Positions 30,474 to 39,096 of a stretch of DNA of 64,000 nt are shown here, piece after piece. Below the pieces are notes generated by a model. The model was not told where the DNA came from. It searched no databases and saw only the letters and a list, made by a program, of their open reading frames with translations. The position numbers were made by a program, and so were the translations under genes. Position 1 is the stretch's first letter; each line of letters opens with the position of its first letter. This stretch comes from Cellulomonas sp. PhB150 (GTDB lineage: Bacteria > Actinomycetota > Actinomycetes > Actinomycetales > Cellulomonadaceae), in NCBI RefSeq assembly GCF_003755175.1, contig NZ_RKHX01000001.1, positions 496,001 to 560,000 on the forward strand, given 5' to 3'.

Positions 30474-31167
30474 TCCAGAGGGCCAGCGCGGTGAGCGGCA
30501 GGCCCATGGCCAGCTTCGCCGTGCCGAGCCAGCCGATGTCCTCGGAGTAGTAGAGCGGCACCTGGACGGCCAGCCGCACCGCGAACATCGCGACCCACGG
30601 CCACGTCGCCAGGCTGTACGTCCGGCGCAGGGCCTTGTCCGAGCGCCACGCGACGGCCGCCGACCAGGGTCCCCCGCTGAGGGGGCCGCCCTTGGTGAAC
30701 AGGCCCATCACGAGGCCGACGAGGGGCCAGCCCACGAGGATGCTCGCGAGCGTCCCGACGAGGTAGAGACCGTTGACCCACAGGCCGTAGGCGAAGTAGT
30801 CCGACGCGTCGCCCGTGCGCCAGGCCCACACGACGCCGATGCCGACGCCCAGCAGGCCCGAGAAGGCCTGCGTGACCGGCGTGCGCTGCACGAGACGGAC
30901 GATGACGGCCAGGACCGCCGCACCGGCCGCCGCGACGAGCGCCGGGGTCAGGGACTGGCCCGTGGCCAGGTAGACGACGACGAACAGCAGGCCCGGTGCG
31001 ACCGACTCGACGACGCCACGCACGCCGCCGACCGCGTCGGCCGCGGAGAACTCCTCGGCCGTCAGGGCGCGCATCCCGCGCAGCCCACCCTCCTCGGGCG
31101 CGACGACGTCGTCGATCGCGTCCAGCGGGCCCTCGGGGGCGCCCTGCGGCGCCGGGGACTCACTCAC
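30430..31167 (-). CDS. DUF3159 membrane protein
   Basis: The 245-residue protein has an acidic cytoplasmic N-terminus (about 45 residues) and about six hydrophobic segments, for example LLFVVVYLATGQSLTPALVA, and a conserved polar stretch WSAAVAWRSDKALRRTYSLA between later segments. It is the Rv2693c family; function is unknown. The start GTG overlaps the stop of the OB-fold gene by four bases. Conserved pairing with trkA genes across actinobacteria suggests a role in ion homeostasis, which is inference. Confidence 0.88.
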   Translation of the reverse strand: MSESPAPQGAPEGPLDAIDDVVAPEEGGLRGMRALTAEEFSAADAVGGVRGVVESVAPGLLFVVVYLATGQSLTPALVAAAGAAVLAVIVRLVQRTPVTQAFSGLLGVGIGVVWAWRTGDASDYFAYGLWVNGLYLVGTLASILVGWPLVGLVMGLFTKGGPLSGGPWSAAVAWRSDKALRRTYSLATWPWVAMFAVRLAVQVPLYYSEDIGWLGTAKLAMGLPLTALALWISWLLVRSTRSRQS

Positions 31168-31528
31168 CGGGTCGCGGCCGCAGCTCGTAGCCGGGGTTGA
31201 ACACCGTGCGCTTGCCGTCGACGAGGCAGACCAGGCCCTCGGCCTTCAGGCGGCGGCCCGGCACGACGCCGGCGATCTCGCGCCGACCGAGCCAGACGAG
31301 CACGAGCGTGCCGCTGCCGTCGTAGAGCTCGGCCTCGAGCGCCGGGACGCCCTCCCGCGGGCGGAAGGTCACCGAGCGGATCACGCCGGAGACACGGGCA
31401 CGCGAGCGCACCGGGAGCTGGTCGACGGGCGTGCAGCCCACGGCGCGCACCTGGTCGGCACGCTCCTCGTCGGCCTCGATCTCCGCCTGGGACGCCGCCA
31501 GGTGACGCAGGCGCTCGGTCAGGCTCAT
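31164..31528 (-). CDS. OB-fold nucleic-acid-binding domain protein
   Basis: The 122-residue protein contains one OB fold like that of RecG and DNA polymerase III alpha: VSGVIRSVTFRPREGVPALE, then YDGSGTLVLVWLGRREIAGV. The first 35 residues are helical and charged. It corresponds to Rv2694c and has no known role. It is coupled on both sides by four-base overlaps with DUF3710 and DUF3159, so the three are a single operon read from 32253. Confidence 0.87.
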
Positions 31529-32253
31529 CGGGTCTCCGTGATCTCGGGGCCGCGCTCCAGCGGGTCGAAGCTCGGCGCCGCGGGCTCAGCCTCGTCCTCG
31601 GCCGGCGCGGACGCCGGGCCGGGCAGGCGCAGCCCGAGCAGGTCCCGCGGCGCGTGCGCCTCGGTCCCGCGCACCACGACGACTCCCCCGAACACCTGCT
31701 CGAGGACGGCGGCCGCTGCGGGCTCGACGGCGGCCTTGCCGGTGATGACGCCGCGGACGAACCAGCGCGGCCCGTCGACGCCCAGGAAGCGGGCCGGGCG
31801 GTGACCGGTGCGGCCCTCCGCGGTGCGGACGGGCAGGCGCGCGAGCAGCTCGCGGCCGAACGGCCCCGGCAGGTCGTCGACGGAGCCGCCCTGCTGCACG
31901 ACGGACGCGGCGATCTCCTCGCGGATCTCGTCCCAGATGCCGTCCGTGCGGGGCGCCGCGTAGGCCTGCAGCTGGAGCTGGGAGCCCTCGATGGACACGC
32001 TCGCCGCCGAGACGACCTCCGTGGCCTTGTCGATCTCCATCCGCAGCTCCATGCCGGGGATGCCGGGGACCCGCAGCGCGCCGAGGTCGACGCGAGCGTG
32101 CTCGTCCTCGACCTCGTCGACGTCCCAGGGTCCACGCGTGCGCGCAGGGGCCTCGACGACGTCCTCGTCGGGCGTCTCGACCTCGGCGTCGACCTCGGCC
32201 TCGGTGATGTCGTCGGGCGCGATGTCCTTCGCGCCACGCCGGAACAGAGCCAC
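31525..32253 (-). CDS. DUF3710 family protein
   Basis: The 242-residue protein of the Rv2696c family starts with an acidic, probably disordered 50 residues and continues with a conserved alpha/beta core (ELRMEIDKATEVVSAASVSI, LQLQAYAAPRTDGIWDEIRE, HRPARFLGVDGPRWFVRGVI). No catalytic site is evident. GTG 32253 has GAAGGAG in position. It is the first gene of the DUF3710-OB-DUF3159 operon and follows dut on the same strand after 71 bases. Confidence 0.88.
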   Translation of the reverse strand: MALFRRGAKDIAPDDITEAEVDAEVETPDEDVVEAPARTRGPWDVDEVEDEHARVDLGALRVPGIPGMELRMEIDKATEVVSAASVSIEGSQLQLQAYAAPRTDGIWDEIREEIAASVVQQGGSVDDLPGPFGRELLARLPVRTAEGRTGHRPARFLGVDGPRWFVRGVITGKAAVEPAAAAVLEQVFGGVVVVRGTEAHAPRDLLGLRLPGPASAPAEDEAEPAAPSFDPLERGPEITETR

Positions 32254-32324
32254 GTGCTTCTCCTTCGACCGACGCGCGAGCGCGCGTCATCACCCTCGAC
32301 AGTAGTCCGCCGAGGAAAGCCCAC

Positions 32325-32798
32325 CTAGCCGGTGACGGCCGCCTGGCCCCAGCCGCCCGACGACCCGAACCCGCCCGTGCCCCGGTGCGACCCCGGCAGC
32401 GTCTCGACCTCGACGAACCGGACCCGCTCCACGCGCTGGACGACCAGCTGGGCGATGCGGTCGCCGCGGCGCAGCTCGATGGCGTGCGCGGCGTCGGTGT
32501 TCAGCAGGGTGACCGCGATCTCGCCCCGGTAGCCCGCGTCGACCGTGCCCGGCGCGTTGACGATGGTCAGGCCGTGCTTCATCGCCAGGCCCGAGCGGGG
32601 GTGCACGAACGCGGCGAATCCGTCGGGAAGCGCGATCGCGACGCCGGTCGGGACCGTGACGCGGCCCTGGGGCGGGATCACGACGTCCACCCGGGTCAGC
32701 AGGTCTGCGCCGGCGTCGCCCGGGTGGGCGTACGCGGGGGCGTCGAGCTCGGGGTCGAGCCTCAGCAGCAGGACCTCGGTGCGGTGGTCGTCGATCAC
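32325..32798 (-). CDS. dut: dUTP diphosphatase
   Basis: This 157-residue trimeric dUTPase converts dUTP to dUMP and PPi, keeping uracil out of DNA and feeding thymidylate synthesis. The five motifs are present: PGDAGADLLTRVD, HPRSGLAMKHG, PGTVDAGYRGEI (catalytic Asp), RGDRIAQLVVQ and the flexible C-terminal RGTGGFGSSGG. The GTG at 32798 has a TAGGGT box eight bases upstream, consistent with a leaderless start. It is transcribed away from DUF3093, with the two starts 87 bases apart. Confidence 0.97.
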   Translation of the reverse strand: MIDDHRTEVLLLRLDPELDAPAYAHPGDAGADLLTRVDVVIPPQGRVTVPTGVAIALPDGFAAFVHPRSGLAMKHGLTIVNAPGTVDAGYRGEIAVTLLNTDAAHAIELRRGDRIAQLVVQRVERVRFVEVETLPGSHRGTGGFGSSGGWGQAAVTG

Positions 32799-32806
32799 GG
32801 GGCCAG

Positions 32807-32812
32807 ACCCTA
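32807..32812 (-). promoter_or_regulatory. -10 box TAGGGT of leaderless dut
   Basis: On the minus strand TAGGGT ends eight bases before the GTG at 32798; no ribosome site is present. Confidence 0.5.
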
Positions 32813-32884
32813 CCGGTCCGCGACCCCGGCCGGGGGCGCGACGGGGCGCGACGGGGGCACGGCGACGGATGCGAAACTTGTGCC

Positions 32885-33349
32885 ATGTCCAGCAAGCTGC
32901 CCGGCACCGCGCCCGCGACCCACGTGTTCTTCGAGCGGCTCTGGCTCGGTCCCCTGGGCTGGTTCGGCGTCGTCGCCCTCGCGGGGTGCCTCGGGGTGGC
33001 GGCGCTGCCGGTCGACGCGCTCCTCGCGCTCGTCGTCACCGTGGTCGCGACCGTGGCGCTCGTCGCGCTCGGCCTCGCGACGACGACCACCGTGTCGGTG
33101 ACCGACGGGGAGCTGCTCGCGGGCGACGCGCACATCCCCCTGACGCTGCTCGGCGAGGTGCGGGAGCTGGACGCGGACGAGCTGCGCGCCGAGCTGGGCC
33201 CGCGCCTCGACGCCCGCGCCCACCTGTGCACGCGCGGGTGGATCCACCGGGCCGTGCGCGTCGAGCTGGTCGACCCGGCCGACCCGACCCCCTACTGGAT
33301 CGTCTCGACGCGGCACCCCGACGCGCTCGCCGCCGCGCTGCGCGGCTGA
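32885..33349 (+). CDS. DUF3093 membrane protein
   Basis: The 154-residue protein has two adjacent N-terminal membrane segments (WFGVVALAGCLGVAALPVDA, then a Val/Ala-rich second span) and a soluble domain with the conserved CTRGWIHRAVRVELVDPADP and YWIVSTRHPDAL. It is the Rv2698 family of unknown function. ATG 32885 is used; upstream bases show only a weak -10-like GAAACT. It diverges from dut. Its stop lies in the first unit of an 11-base tandem repeat, and a hairpin follows. Confidence 0.87.
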   Translation: MSSKLPGTAPATHVFFERLWLGPLGWFGVVALAGCLGVAALPVDALLALVVTVVATVALVALGLATTTTVSVTDGELLAGDAHIPLTLLGEVRELDADELRAELGPRLDARAHLCTRGWIHRAVRVELVDPADPTPYWIVSTRHPDALAAALRG

Positions 33350-33372
33350 CTCGCGGCTGACTCGCGGCTGAC
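33341..33372. repeat. 11-base tandem repeat spanning the DUF3093 stop
   Basis: The unit CGCGGCTGACT starts at 33341, 33352 and 33363 (last copy incomplete). Each unit carries a TGA, at 33347, 33358 and 33369. Because 11 is not a multiple of three, the three stops fall in three different frames. Confidence 0.9.
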
Positions 33373-33390
33373 CCGCCCCGGACAGCACGA

Positions 33391-33422
33391 CGGCCGGCGC
33401 CCAGGATCTGGGACGTCGGCCG
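33391..33422. terminator. hairpin between DUF3093 and DUF4193
   Basis: CGGCCGGCGCCCAG pairs with CTGGGACGTCGGCCG around GAT, with small imperfections. It stands between two convergent genes. Confidence 0.65.
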
Positions 33423-33442
33423 AAGCGGTTCGTTCTCGAGCG

Positions 33443-33742
33443 TCAGGCAGCGCACTCCGAGCAGACGGGCTGGCCGTCCTTCTCGAACGCGAGCTGGCTG
33501 CGGTGGTGCACCAGGAAGCAGTGCGAGCACGTGAACTCGTCTGCCTGGCGCGGGAGGACGCGGACCGACAGCTCCTCGCCGGACAGGTCCGCGCCCGGAA
33601 GCTCGAACCCTTCGGCGGCTTCGGTCTCGTCCTCGTCCACCACGCCCGAGTTCTTGTCGGAGCGCCGGGCCTGGAGCTCCTGCAGCGAGTCCTCGCTGAG
33701 GTCCTCCTCGGTCTTGCGCGGGGCGTCGTAGTCGGTAGCCAT
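33443..33742 (-). CDS. DUF4193 zinc-ribbon protein
   Basis: The 99-residue protein begins with the family hallmark MATDYDAPRKTEEDLSEDSL and ends with a treble-clef-like zinc site (FTCSHCFLVHHRSQ and PVCSECAA). It matches Rv2699c in family and location. Function is unknown; the conserved N-terminus and metal site suggest a small protein-binding role. ATG 33742 gives the exact family start; a four-codon upstream extension to 33754 is less likely. It follows suhB on the same strand after a 151-base gap in which I see no other gene. Confidence 0.93.
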   Translation of the reverse strand: MATDYDAPRKTEEDLSEDSLQELQARRSDKNSGVVDEDETEAAEGFELPGADLSGEELSVRVLPRQADEFTCSHCFLVHHRSQLAFEKDGQPVCSECAA

Positions 33743-33893
33743 GTGTGGCGTCACACTCCGTCTTCTGCGTGGGCTGTGCGGTACGCGTGCTCAATGCGCC
33801 GGGCACGCGTTTTGTTCCCACGTGCGGAGGGATTGTGCACCACATCTGGCGTCGGCGCGAACATGGACGTGCGACCTGTTTCTCAGGTGGCTT

Positions 33894-34727
33894 TCAGAAG
33901 TCGGTATCGGCATCGTTCGCGGCGAGCAGCGCCGCCAGCTCCGCCTGCAGGACAGGGTGCCCCGCGACGGTCATCTCCGTGCCCGGGCGCAGGCCCCGCA
34001 GGCCGCTGACCTGCGCACCTGCCTCTCTGGCGATGAGCTCACCGGCCGCGAGGTCCCAGGGTGACAAGCCCCTCTCGTAATACAGATCAAGGCTTCCGGA
34101 GGCCACCGCGCACAGGTCGAGAGCGGCCGATCCGATGCGACGGATGTCACGTACCCGGGGCAACACCGCGGCCACCACGCGGCCCTGCGAACGGCGTCGC
34201 TCCTCGCGGTACCCGAACCCGGTGCCGACGAGGCTGTCCAGCAGCGACGGCGCCTCGCGGACCCGGATCGGCTCGCCGTCGAGGGTGGCTCCGCGGCCGC
34301 GACCGGCGACGAACGTCCGCCCGTCGACGGGCGCGTGCACGCACCCGGCCAGGACCGTCCAGGTGGACGGGTCGGGCGGCCCGACGACGGCCGCGACCGA
34401 CACCGAGTACGACGGCAGCCCGTACAGGTAGTTGACCGTGCCGTCGATCGGGTCGACGACCCACGTGACGCCCGACGTGCCGCCCGTCGATCCGCCCTCC
34501 TCGCCGAGCACCGCGTCGTCCGGACGCAGCTCGCCCAGGCGCGCACGCAGGTGCGCCTCGACGGCCAGGTCCATCGCGGTGACGATGTCCTGCGCCGTGG
34601 ACTTGGTGCCGGCCACCTCCACCTCGGCCGGGCGGCCCGCGCGGATCAGCGCGCCGGACTCCACGGCGATCGTCCGCGCGACCTCGATCAGCTCGTCGAG
34701 GAGGGCGTCGTCATCAGTGGGTCGCAT
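33894..34727 (-). CDS. suhB: inositol monophosphatase family protein
   Basis: The 277-residue protein has the Mg2+-dependent phosphatase motifs of the family: VLGEEGGSTGG, WVVDPIDGTVNYLYGLP and SPWDLAAGELIAREAG. It hydrolyses inositol 1-phosphate or related sugar phosphates in the cytoplasm. The position matches Rv2701c (suhB). ATG 34727 is preceded by CAGGATGGGCGC, a possible -10-like box without a ribosome site. The TRIC gene ends 15 bases upstream on the same strand. Confidence 0.93.
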   Translation of the reverse strand: MRPTDDDALLDELIEVARTIAVESGALIRAGRPAEVEVAGTKSTAQDIVTAMDLAVEAHLRARLGELRPDDAVLGEEGGSTGGTSGVTWVVDPIDGTVNYLYGLPSYSVSVAAVVGPPDPSTWTVLAGCVHAPVDGRTFVAGRGRGATLDGEPIRVREAPSLLDSLVGTGFGYREERRRSQGRVVAAVLPRVRDIRRIGSAALDLCAVASGSLDLYYERGLSPWDLAAGELIAREAGAQVSGLRGLRPGTEMTVAGHPVLQAELAALLAANDADTDF

Positions 34728-34742
34728 GCGCCCATCCTGTCG

Positions 34743-35384
34743 TCAGCCGCGCCCCCGCCGCAGCCCGGGCCACGGACCGGGCGCCTCGACCTGGAACCGC
34801 AGTGCCACCACGCGCAGCGCGAAGATGCCGACGACGACCGCGACCGTGGTGCCGGTGGTCGCCAGGTCGAGCTTCCACAGCACGGCGATCGCGCTCGCGC
34901 CGAGCAGCGCGGGGATCGCGTAGAGCTGGCGGTGGTGCAGGACCACGGGGACCTCGCCGGTCAGCAGGTCGCGCAGCACTCCCCCGCCGACGCCCGTCAG
35001 GACGCCGACGAAGATCGCCGCGATCAGCGTGGTGCCGTGCTCGAGGCCCTTGATCGCGCCCACGACCGTGAACAGCGCCAGCGCGCCGGCGTCGAGCAGC
35101 ACGATCGACCGCCGCGCACGCTCGAGGCGCGGGTGGAAGAAGTACATCACCAGGCCGCCGACGAGCGCCGTCACGACCAGCCGCCAGTCGGAGATGCCCA
35201 CGGGAGGCACGGCCCCGATCAGGACGTCGCGCAGCAGACCGCCGCCGAGCCCGGCCGCCCAGCCGAGCGCGAGGATGCCGAACACGTCGAACTGCTTGCG
35301 CACCCCGGCCAACGCCCCGGACAGCGCGCCGACGAAGACCCCGATCACCTCGAGGACGGGCTCCATGGGCAGGTCGGCGATCAC
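34743..35384 (-). CDS. TRIC-type (UPF0126) cation channel protein
   Basis: The 213-residue membrane protein has about seven hydrophobic segments formed by an internal duplication, with the two hallmark motifs GLGGGLLRDVLIGAVPP and GVGGGVLRDLLTGEVP. Prokaryotic TRIC proteins are trimeric potassium-selective channels. Location beside the trkA/dut/suhB block fits an ion-balance role. The GTG start at 35384 diverges from sepH by 124 bases. The C-terminal tail is Arg- and Gly-rich. Confidence 0.9.
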   Translation of the reverse strand: MIADLPMEPVLEVIGVFVGALSGALAGVRKQFDVFGILALGWAAGLGGGLLRDVLIGAVPPVGISDWRLVVTALVGGLVMYFFHPRLERARRSIVLLDAGALALFTVVGAIKGLEHGTTLIAAIFVGVLTGVGGGVLRDLLTGEVPVVLHHRQLYAIPALLGASAIAVLWKLDLATTGTTVAVVVGIFALRVVALRFQVEAPGPWPGLRRGRG

Positions 35385-35508
35385 CGCCGCATCATCTCAG
35401 CCCCCGCGTGGCCGGAGGCGGGACCGATCGCCGCGCGGCACACCGGGACGGGTCCGCCGCTTCGGGCGGACGGGATGGCAGGCTCGCACCGAGGTACTGG
35501 GAGGTCGG

Positions 35509-36579
35509 ATGGAAGAGCTCGAGCTGGTCGGTCTGCACGAGGACGGGGAACATCTCGTCCTGGCACGACCCGACGGCGGACGCTTCCGCGTCCGCATCGA
35601 CGAGACGCTGCGCGCGGCCGTACGCCGTGACCGCCCCCAGCTGGAGCAGCTGCGGGCCGAGGGCGCCGGCAACCTGAGCCCCCGCGAGATCCAGTCCCGC
35701 ATCCGCGCCGGCGCCACCACGCAGGAGGTCGCCGAGCAGTCCGGGCTGACCGTCGAGCACGTGCGCCGCTACGAGGGGCCCGTGCTCGCCGAGCGCGAGT
35801 ACATCGCCGAGCAGGCCCGCGGCACGCGCATCGGGCGTGACTCCGGCGCACCGACGCTGGGCGACCTCGTGACCGACCGCCTGGCCGTGCGCGGCGTGGA
35901 CGTCGGCTCGCTGGCCTGGGACGCCGCGCGCGGCGCGTCCGGCCCGTGGGTCGTCCTCGCTCGTTTCACGGTCGGCGACGTCGACCACGAGGCGCGCTGG
36001 ACCTTCGACACGAGCGCTCGCTCCGTGACGGCCGACGAGGACGAGGCGCGCTGGCTGTCGGAGACCGAGCTGCCCGACGAGCCCGTCGCGCGGCGCCACC
36101 TGGCCGCGGTGCGCGACGTCGTCTTCGACTTCCAGACGACGGTCGACGCGACCGCCGCGGTCCCCGTCGTCGAGGAGCAGGCGGAGACGCCCGCGGACCC
36201 GCAGGAGGAGACGGCCGAGCTGCTCGACGACCTGCGCACCCGACGCGGCGTGCGCCAGGCCGTGGACGTCGACGACGAGGGCGACGCCGAGGAGTTCGAG
36301 GGCTTCGGCCCGCAGCACGCGTTCGACTTCTCGCACCTGGACGCGTCCGTCCCGGGCGCTCACCCGGCGGACGCGGACGACGACGGCGAGGCCGTGGTCC
36401 TGCCGACGCCGGTGCGTCCGACGATCATCTCGGCGCTGCCGCCAGCACCCGAGCCCGAGCCCGTGCCCGAGGCACCCGCCGCCGCCGTCGGCGACGACTC
36501 CGAGCGACCGAGGGCGCGCCGGGGCCGCGCCAAGGTGCCGAGCTGGGACGAGATCGTGTTCGGGGCCCGCCCGGAGTAG
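35509..36579 (+). CDS. sepH: SepH cell-division protein (DUF3071)
   Basis: The 356-residue protein starts MEELELVGLHEDGEHLVLAR, the conserved DUF3071 head, which includes a helix-turn-helix-like stretch (ATTQEVAEQSGLTVEHVRRY). After residue 210 it is acidic and disordered, and it ends with the conserved KVPSWDEIVFGARPE. In Streptomyces and mycobacteria SepH binds FtsZ and promotes filament assembly. ATG 35509 has GGGAGG at the right distance, and this fixes the start despite a long upstream open frame. It converges on tdk with ten bases between stops. Confidence 0.95.
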   Translation: MEELELVGLHEDGEHLVLARPDGGRFRVRIDETLRAAVRRDRPQLEQLRAEGAGNLSPREIQSRIRAGATTQEVAEQSGLTVEHVRRYEGPVLAEREYIAEQARGTRIGRDSGAPTLGDLVTDRLAVRGVDVGSLAWDAARGASGPWVVLARFTVGDVDHEARWTFDTSARSVTADEDEARWLSETELPDEPVARRHLAAVRDVVFDFQTTVDATAAVPVVEEQAETPADPQEETAELLDDLRTRRGVRQAVDVDDEGDAEEFEGFGPQHAFDFSHLDASVPGAHPADADDDGEAVVLPTPVRPTIISALPPAPEPEPVPEAPAAAVGDDSERPRARRGRAKVPSWDEIVFGARPE

Positions 36580-36588
36580 GCGGACCGC

Positions 36589-37242
36589 TCAGGCCTGCAC
36601 GGAGAGCGTGAGGGTCTGGGGGGTCGGCGAGGCCGCGCGTGCGGTGGCGGCGGTCATCCGGCGCATGTGGTGCCGGCGGCACAGGACCTCGTAGCCGACC
36701 TCGTCGGCGCCGGCCTCGACGTCGCCGACGACCACCTGGGCGCCCTCGACCACCATCACGCCCGCGACCGTGCGCGCGTTGTGCGTCGCGCGTGCGCCGC
36801 ACCAGCACAGCGCGCGGACCTGGAGGACCTCGACGCGGTCGGCGAGCTCCACGAGCCGCGCGGAGCCCGGGAACAGCTGCGCGCGGAAGTCGGTGGAGAT
36901 CCCGAACGCGAACACGTCGACCCCGAGCTCGTCGACGGCCCGGGCGAGCTGCTCGACCTGCGCCGCGGTGTAGAACTGCGCCTCGTCGCCGATGACGTAG
37001 TCGACGGGCCTGCCCTGCGTGCGACGCGTGATGACCTCGGCCCAGAAGTCCGTCGCGTCGTCGACCTCGCAGGCCTGCCGCACGAGCCCCAGGCGCGAGG
37101 AGATCGTCGCGGTGCCCGCGCGGTCCTGGCGGGTGAACAGCACGCCGTCGCGCCCGCGTGCGGCGTGGTTGTGGTGCATCTGCAACGCGAGCGTGGACTT
37201 GCCGCAGTCCATCGTGCCGGAGAAGAAGACGAGCTCGGCCAT
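36589..37242 (-). CDS. tdk: thymidine kinase, type II
   Basis: The 217-residue enzyme phosphorylates thymidine with ATP for salvage. The Walker A motif is SGTMDCGKST at residues 8-17 and the catalytic Glu is Glu87 in VIGDEAQFYTA. A zinc site is formed by LCWCGARATHNAR and LCRRHHMRRM. AFGISTDFRAQLFPGSARL carries the substrate lasso. ATG 37242 gives the complete family N-terminus. The phosphodiesterase gene ends 40 bases downstream of dut-like salvage context is absent; the upstream neighbour on the same strand is the phosphodiesterase-DUF5998 pair. Confidence 0.95.
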   Translation of the reverse strand: MAELVFFSGTMDCGKSTLALQMHHNHAARGRDGVLFTRQDRAGTATISSRLGLVRQACEVDDATDFWAEVITRRTQGRPVDYVIGDEAQFYTAAQVEQLARAVDELGVDVFAFGISTDFRAQLFPGSARLVELADRVEVLQVRALCWCGARATHNARTVAGVMVVEGAQVVVGDVEAGADEVGYEVLCRRHHMRRMTAATARAASPTPQTLTLSVQA

Positions 37243-37281
37243 GGGTCACGGCCCTTTCGCTGTGGCGGTCCGGGAGCGGGG

Positions 37282-38481
37282 TCAGGCGATGACGATCGCG
37301 GGGACGAGCATCTCGTGCGGGGTCAGCGAGCCGTGCACGCCGACGAGGTCGAGCGAGGCGGGGGTCTGCGTTCGGGAGTCGACCACCGTGGCACGGCCGG
37401 TCATCGCGACCACCACGTCACCGATCACCGGCGCGACCCAGTCGTCCACCGCGCCGAACAGCCCCTGCGCGACGGCCTCGGCACGCGTCGCGACCAAGGC
37501 GTGCTCACCCAGGACGTCGGCCCACCGCGCGCGGACGTCACCGGCGTCGGCGCCGTCGGCGAGGTGCAGGTGCAGCGCGCGGGGCTCGCCCGCCACGAGC
37601 GCGACTTCGGCGGCGAGCGCGGACGTCTCGGCGACGTCCCACCGAGCCGTCAGGTCGACGTCCACCATCCCGTGGTCGGCGGTGACCAGGATGACGGTCC
37701 CGCGCGGCACGGACCGCGCGAGGCGACCGAGCTCGAAGTCCAGCTCGGCGAGCGCGTCGCCCCACTGCCACGAGCCCCAGCCGTGGTGGTGGCCGGCCTT
37801 GTCGACGTCGCCCCAGTACAGGTAGGCCAGCCCCGGAGCGCGCAGCGCGGCGACGGTCGCGTCGACGCGGGCCGCGAGCGACTCGCCGGAGCGGTACGCG
37901 GCACCGCGCAGGGCAGCCTGCGTCAGACCGGATCCCTCGAACCGCGCGGGGCCGATGCTGGTCACGGCGACGCCCGCGCCGACGAGCCGCTCGAACACCG
38001 AGGGCCGGCGCTGCCACGTCTGGGCCGGCGGCATGTCCGTCCACGACACGAGGTTGCCGAGCTGCCCGGAGCCGGGGACCCGCACGGTGTAGCCGAGCAT
38101 CCCCGTCCCGCCTGGGGGGACCGCGACGCCGAACGTGCCCATCGCGGTGGCCGTCGTGGACGGGAACGTGCTGGTCAGCGGCTCGGAGCCGGCGAGCCGC
38201 GGCCGCAGGAACGGCGCGTGGCCCGCGCGCTCGACGAGGTTGGTGTAGCCGACGCCGTCGACGAGCACCACGCACACCCGCTCGGCCTCGGGCAGCCCGA
38301 TCGCGGCGCGCGAGCCGGCCCCTCCGAGGTCGACGCCGAGGTCGGCACCCAGCGCGTCCGCGGCCGCCGGCAGCACGGTGCCCAGGCACTGCCGCCCACC
38401 ACCGGGGAGCACGAACCCGGCGGCCTCGGCCCGGTCGGCGATCGGGCCCGTGACGAGGCCCGAGAGCCCGACGTCCGTCAT
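37282..38481 (-). CDS. alkaline-phosphatase-superfamily phosphodiesterase / nucleotide pyrophosphatase
   Basis: The 399-residue protein is of the type I phosphodiesterase family. VCVVLVDGVGYTNLV supplies a metal ligand, STFPSTTATAMGTFGVAVPP contains the nucleophilic Thr, and YLYWGDVDKAGHHHGWGS and VILVTADHGMVDV supply further metal ligands. It should hydrolyse phosphodiester or pyrophosphate bonds with two Zn2+. There is no signal peptide, so a cytoplasmic location is likely. ATG 38481 overlaps the DUF5998 stop by four bases. The substrate is unknown. Confidence 0.88.
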   Translation of the reverse strand: MTDVGLSGLVTGPIADRAEAAGFVLPGGGRQCLGTVLPAAADALGADLGVDLGGAGSRAAIGLPEAERVCVVLVDGVGYTNLVERAGHAPFLRPRLAGSEPLTSTFPSTTATAMGTFGVAVPPGGTGMLGYTVRVPGSGQLGNLVSWTDMPPAQTWQRRPSVFERLVGAGVAVTSIGPARFEGSGLTQAALRGAAYRSGESLAARVDATVAALRAPGLAYLYWGDVDKAGHHHGWGSWQWGDALAELDFELGRLARSVPRGTVILVTADHGMVDVDLTARWDVAETSALAAEVALVAGEPRALHLHLADGADAGDVRARWADVLGEHALVATRAEAVAQGLFGAVDDWVAPVIGDVVVAMTGRATVVDSRTQTPASLDLVGVHGSLTPHEMLVPAIVIA

Positions 38482-39053
38482 CGTGACCCGGCGCTCGCCG
38501 CCGACAGCACCCGGGCGAACGCGGTCGCGGCCCGCACGGAGTCGATCCCCTCGGCCGCGGCGCTGACCCGCACGACGACGTCGTCGGGCGTCAGGGAGCC
38601 GGTGAAGCCGTGGTCGGCGTCGCACGACGGGTCGCCGCACGTCGCGGGCTCGAGGTCGACGCGGGAGACCGCGCCCCAACCGATCGCGAGCGTCAGCTCG
38701 AGCGCCGGCTGACCCGCCTTGTGCTTGGCAGGCTCGGGCACGACGTGCGTGAGGGCGACCGAGCGCAGCTCGCCCAGCGGCACCGACTCCGTGGTCGCCG
38801 ACGCGCTGGCCGAGGGGTGCTCGAGGTCGGCGGGGTGGTCGTCGACGTGGGCGCAGACGAGGCGGGTGGGGGTCAGCACCAGGACGGTCACGTGACGTCG
38901 GACCTCGGTGGCGTCGAACGTGGTCTCCGGGTGCACCAGGTGGGCGACCACGGGTTCGTCGGCGAGCGCGACGTCCAGGACGTCCGCGACGAGCTCCGGG
39001 TAGTAACCGGCTCGGTGCAGGTCCTGACGCAGGGCGGTGGAAGCGGCGGGCAC
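38478..39053 (-). CDS. DUF5998 family protein
   Basis: The 191-residue protein belongs to an actinobacterial family that regularly precedes this phosphodiesterase. It begins ALRQDLHRAGYYPELVADVL and has a conserved Cys pair in EPATCGDPSCDADHGFTG, possibly a metal site. I chose GTG 39053, which follows GGAAGGATGGGG and matches the usual family start; an in-frame start at 39083 would add ten residues. No function is known. It is coupled to the phosphodiesterase by an ATGA overlap. Confidence 0.82.
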   Translation of the reverse strand: MPAASTALRQDLHRAGYYPELVADVLDVALADEPVVAHLVHPETTFDATEVRRHVTVLVLTPTRLVCAHVDDHPADLEHPSASASATTESVPLGELRSVALTHVVPEPAKHKAGQPALELTLAIGWGAVSRVDLEPATCGDPSCDADHGFTGSLTPDDVVVRVSAAAEGIDSVRAATAFARVLSAASAGSR

Positions 39054-39096
39054 ACCCCCATCCTTCCACCACCTCGCCGTCACCCGTCGCGCGGGC

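Noticed and set aside
36667..38712. Long plus-strand frame opposite tdk and the phosphodiesterase
   Set aside because: Antisense shadow without motifs; both minus-strand genes have complete family signatures.
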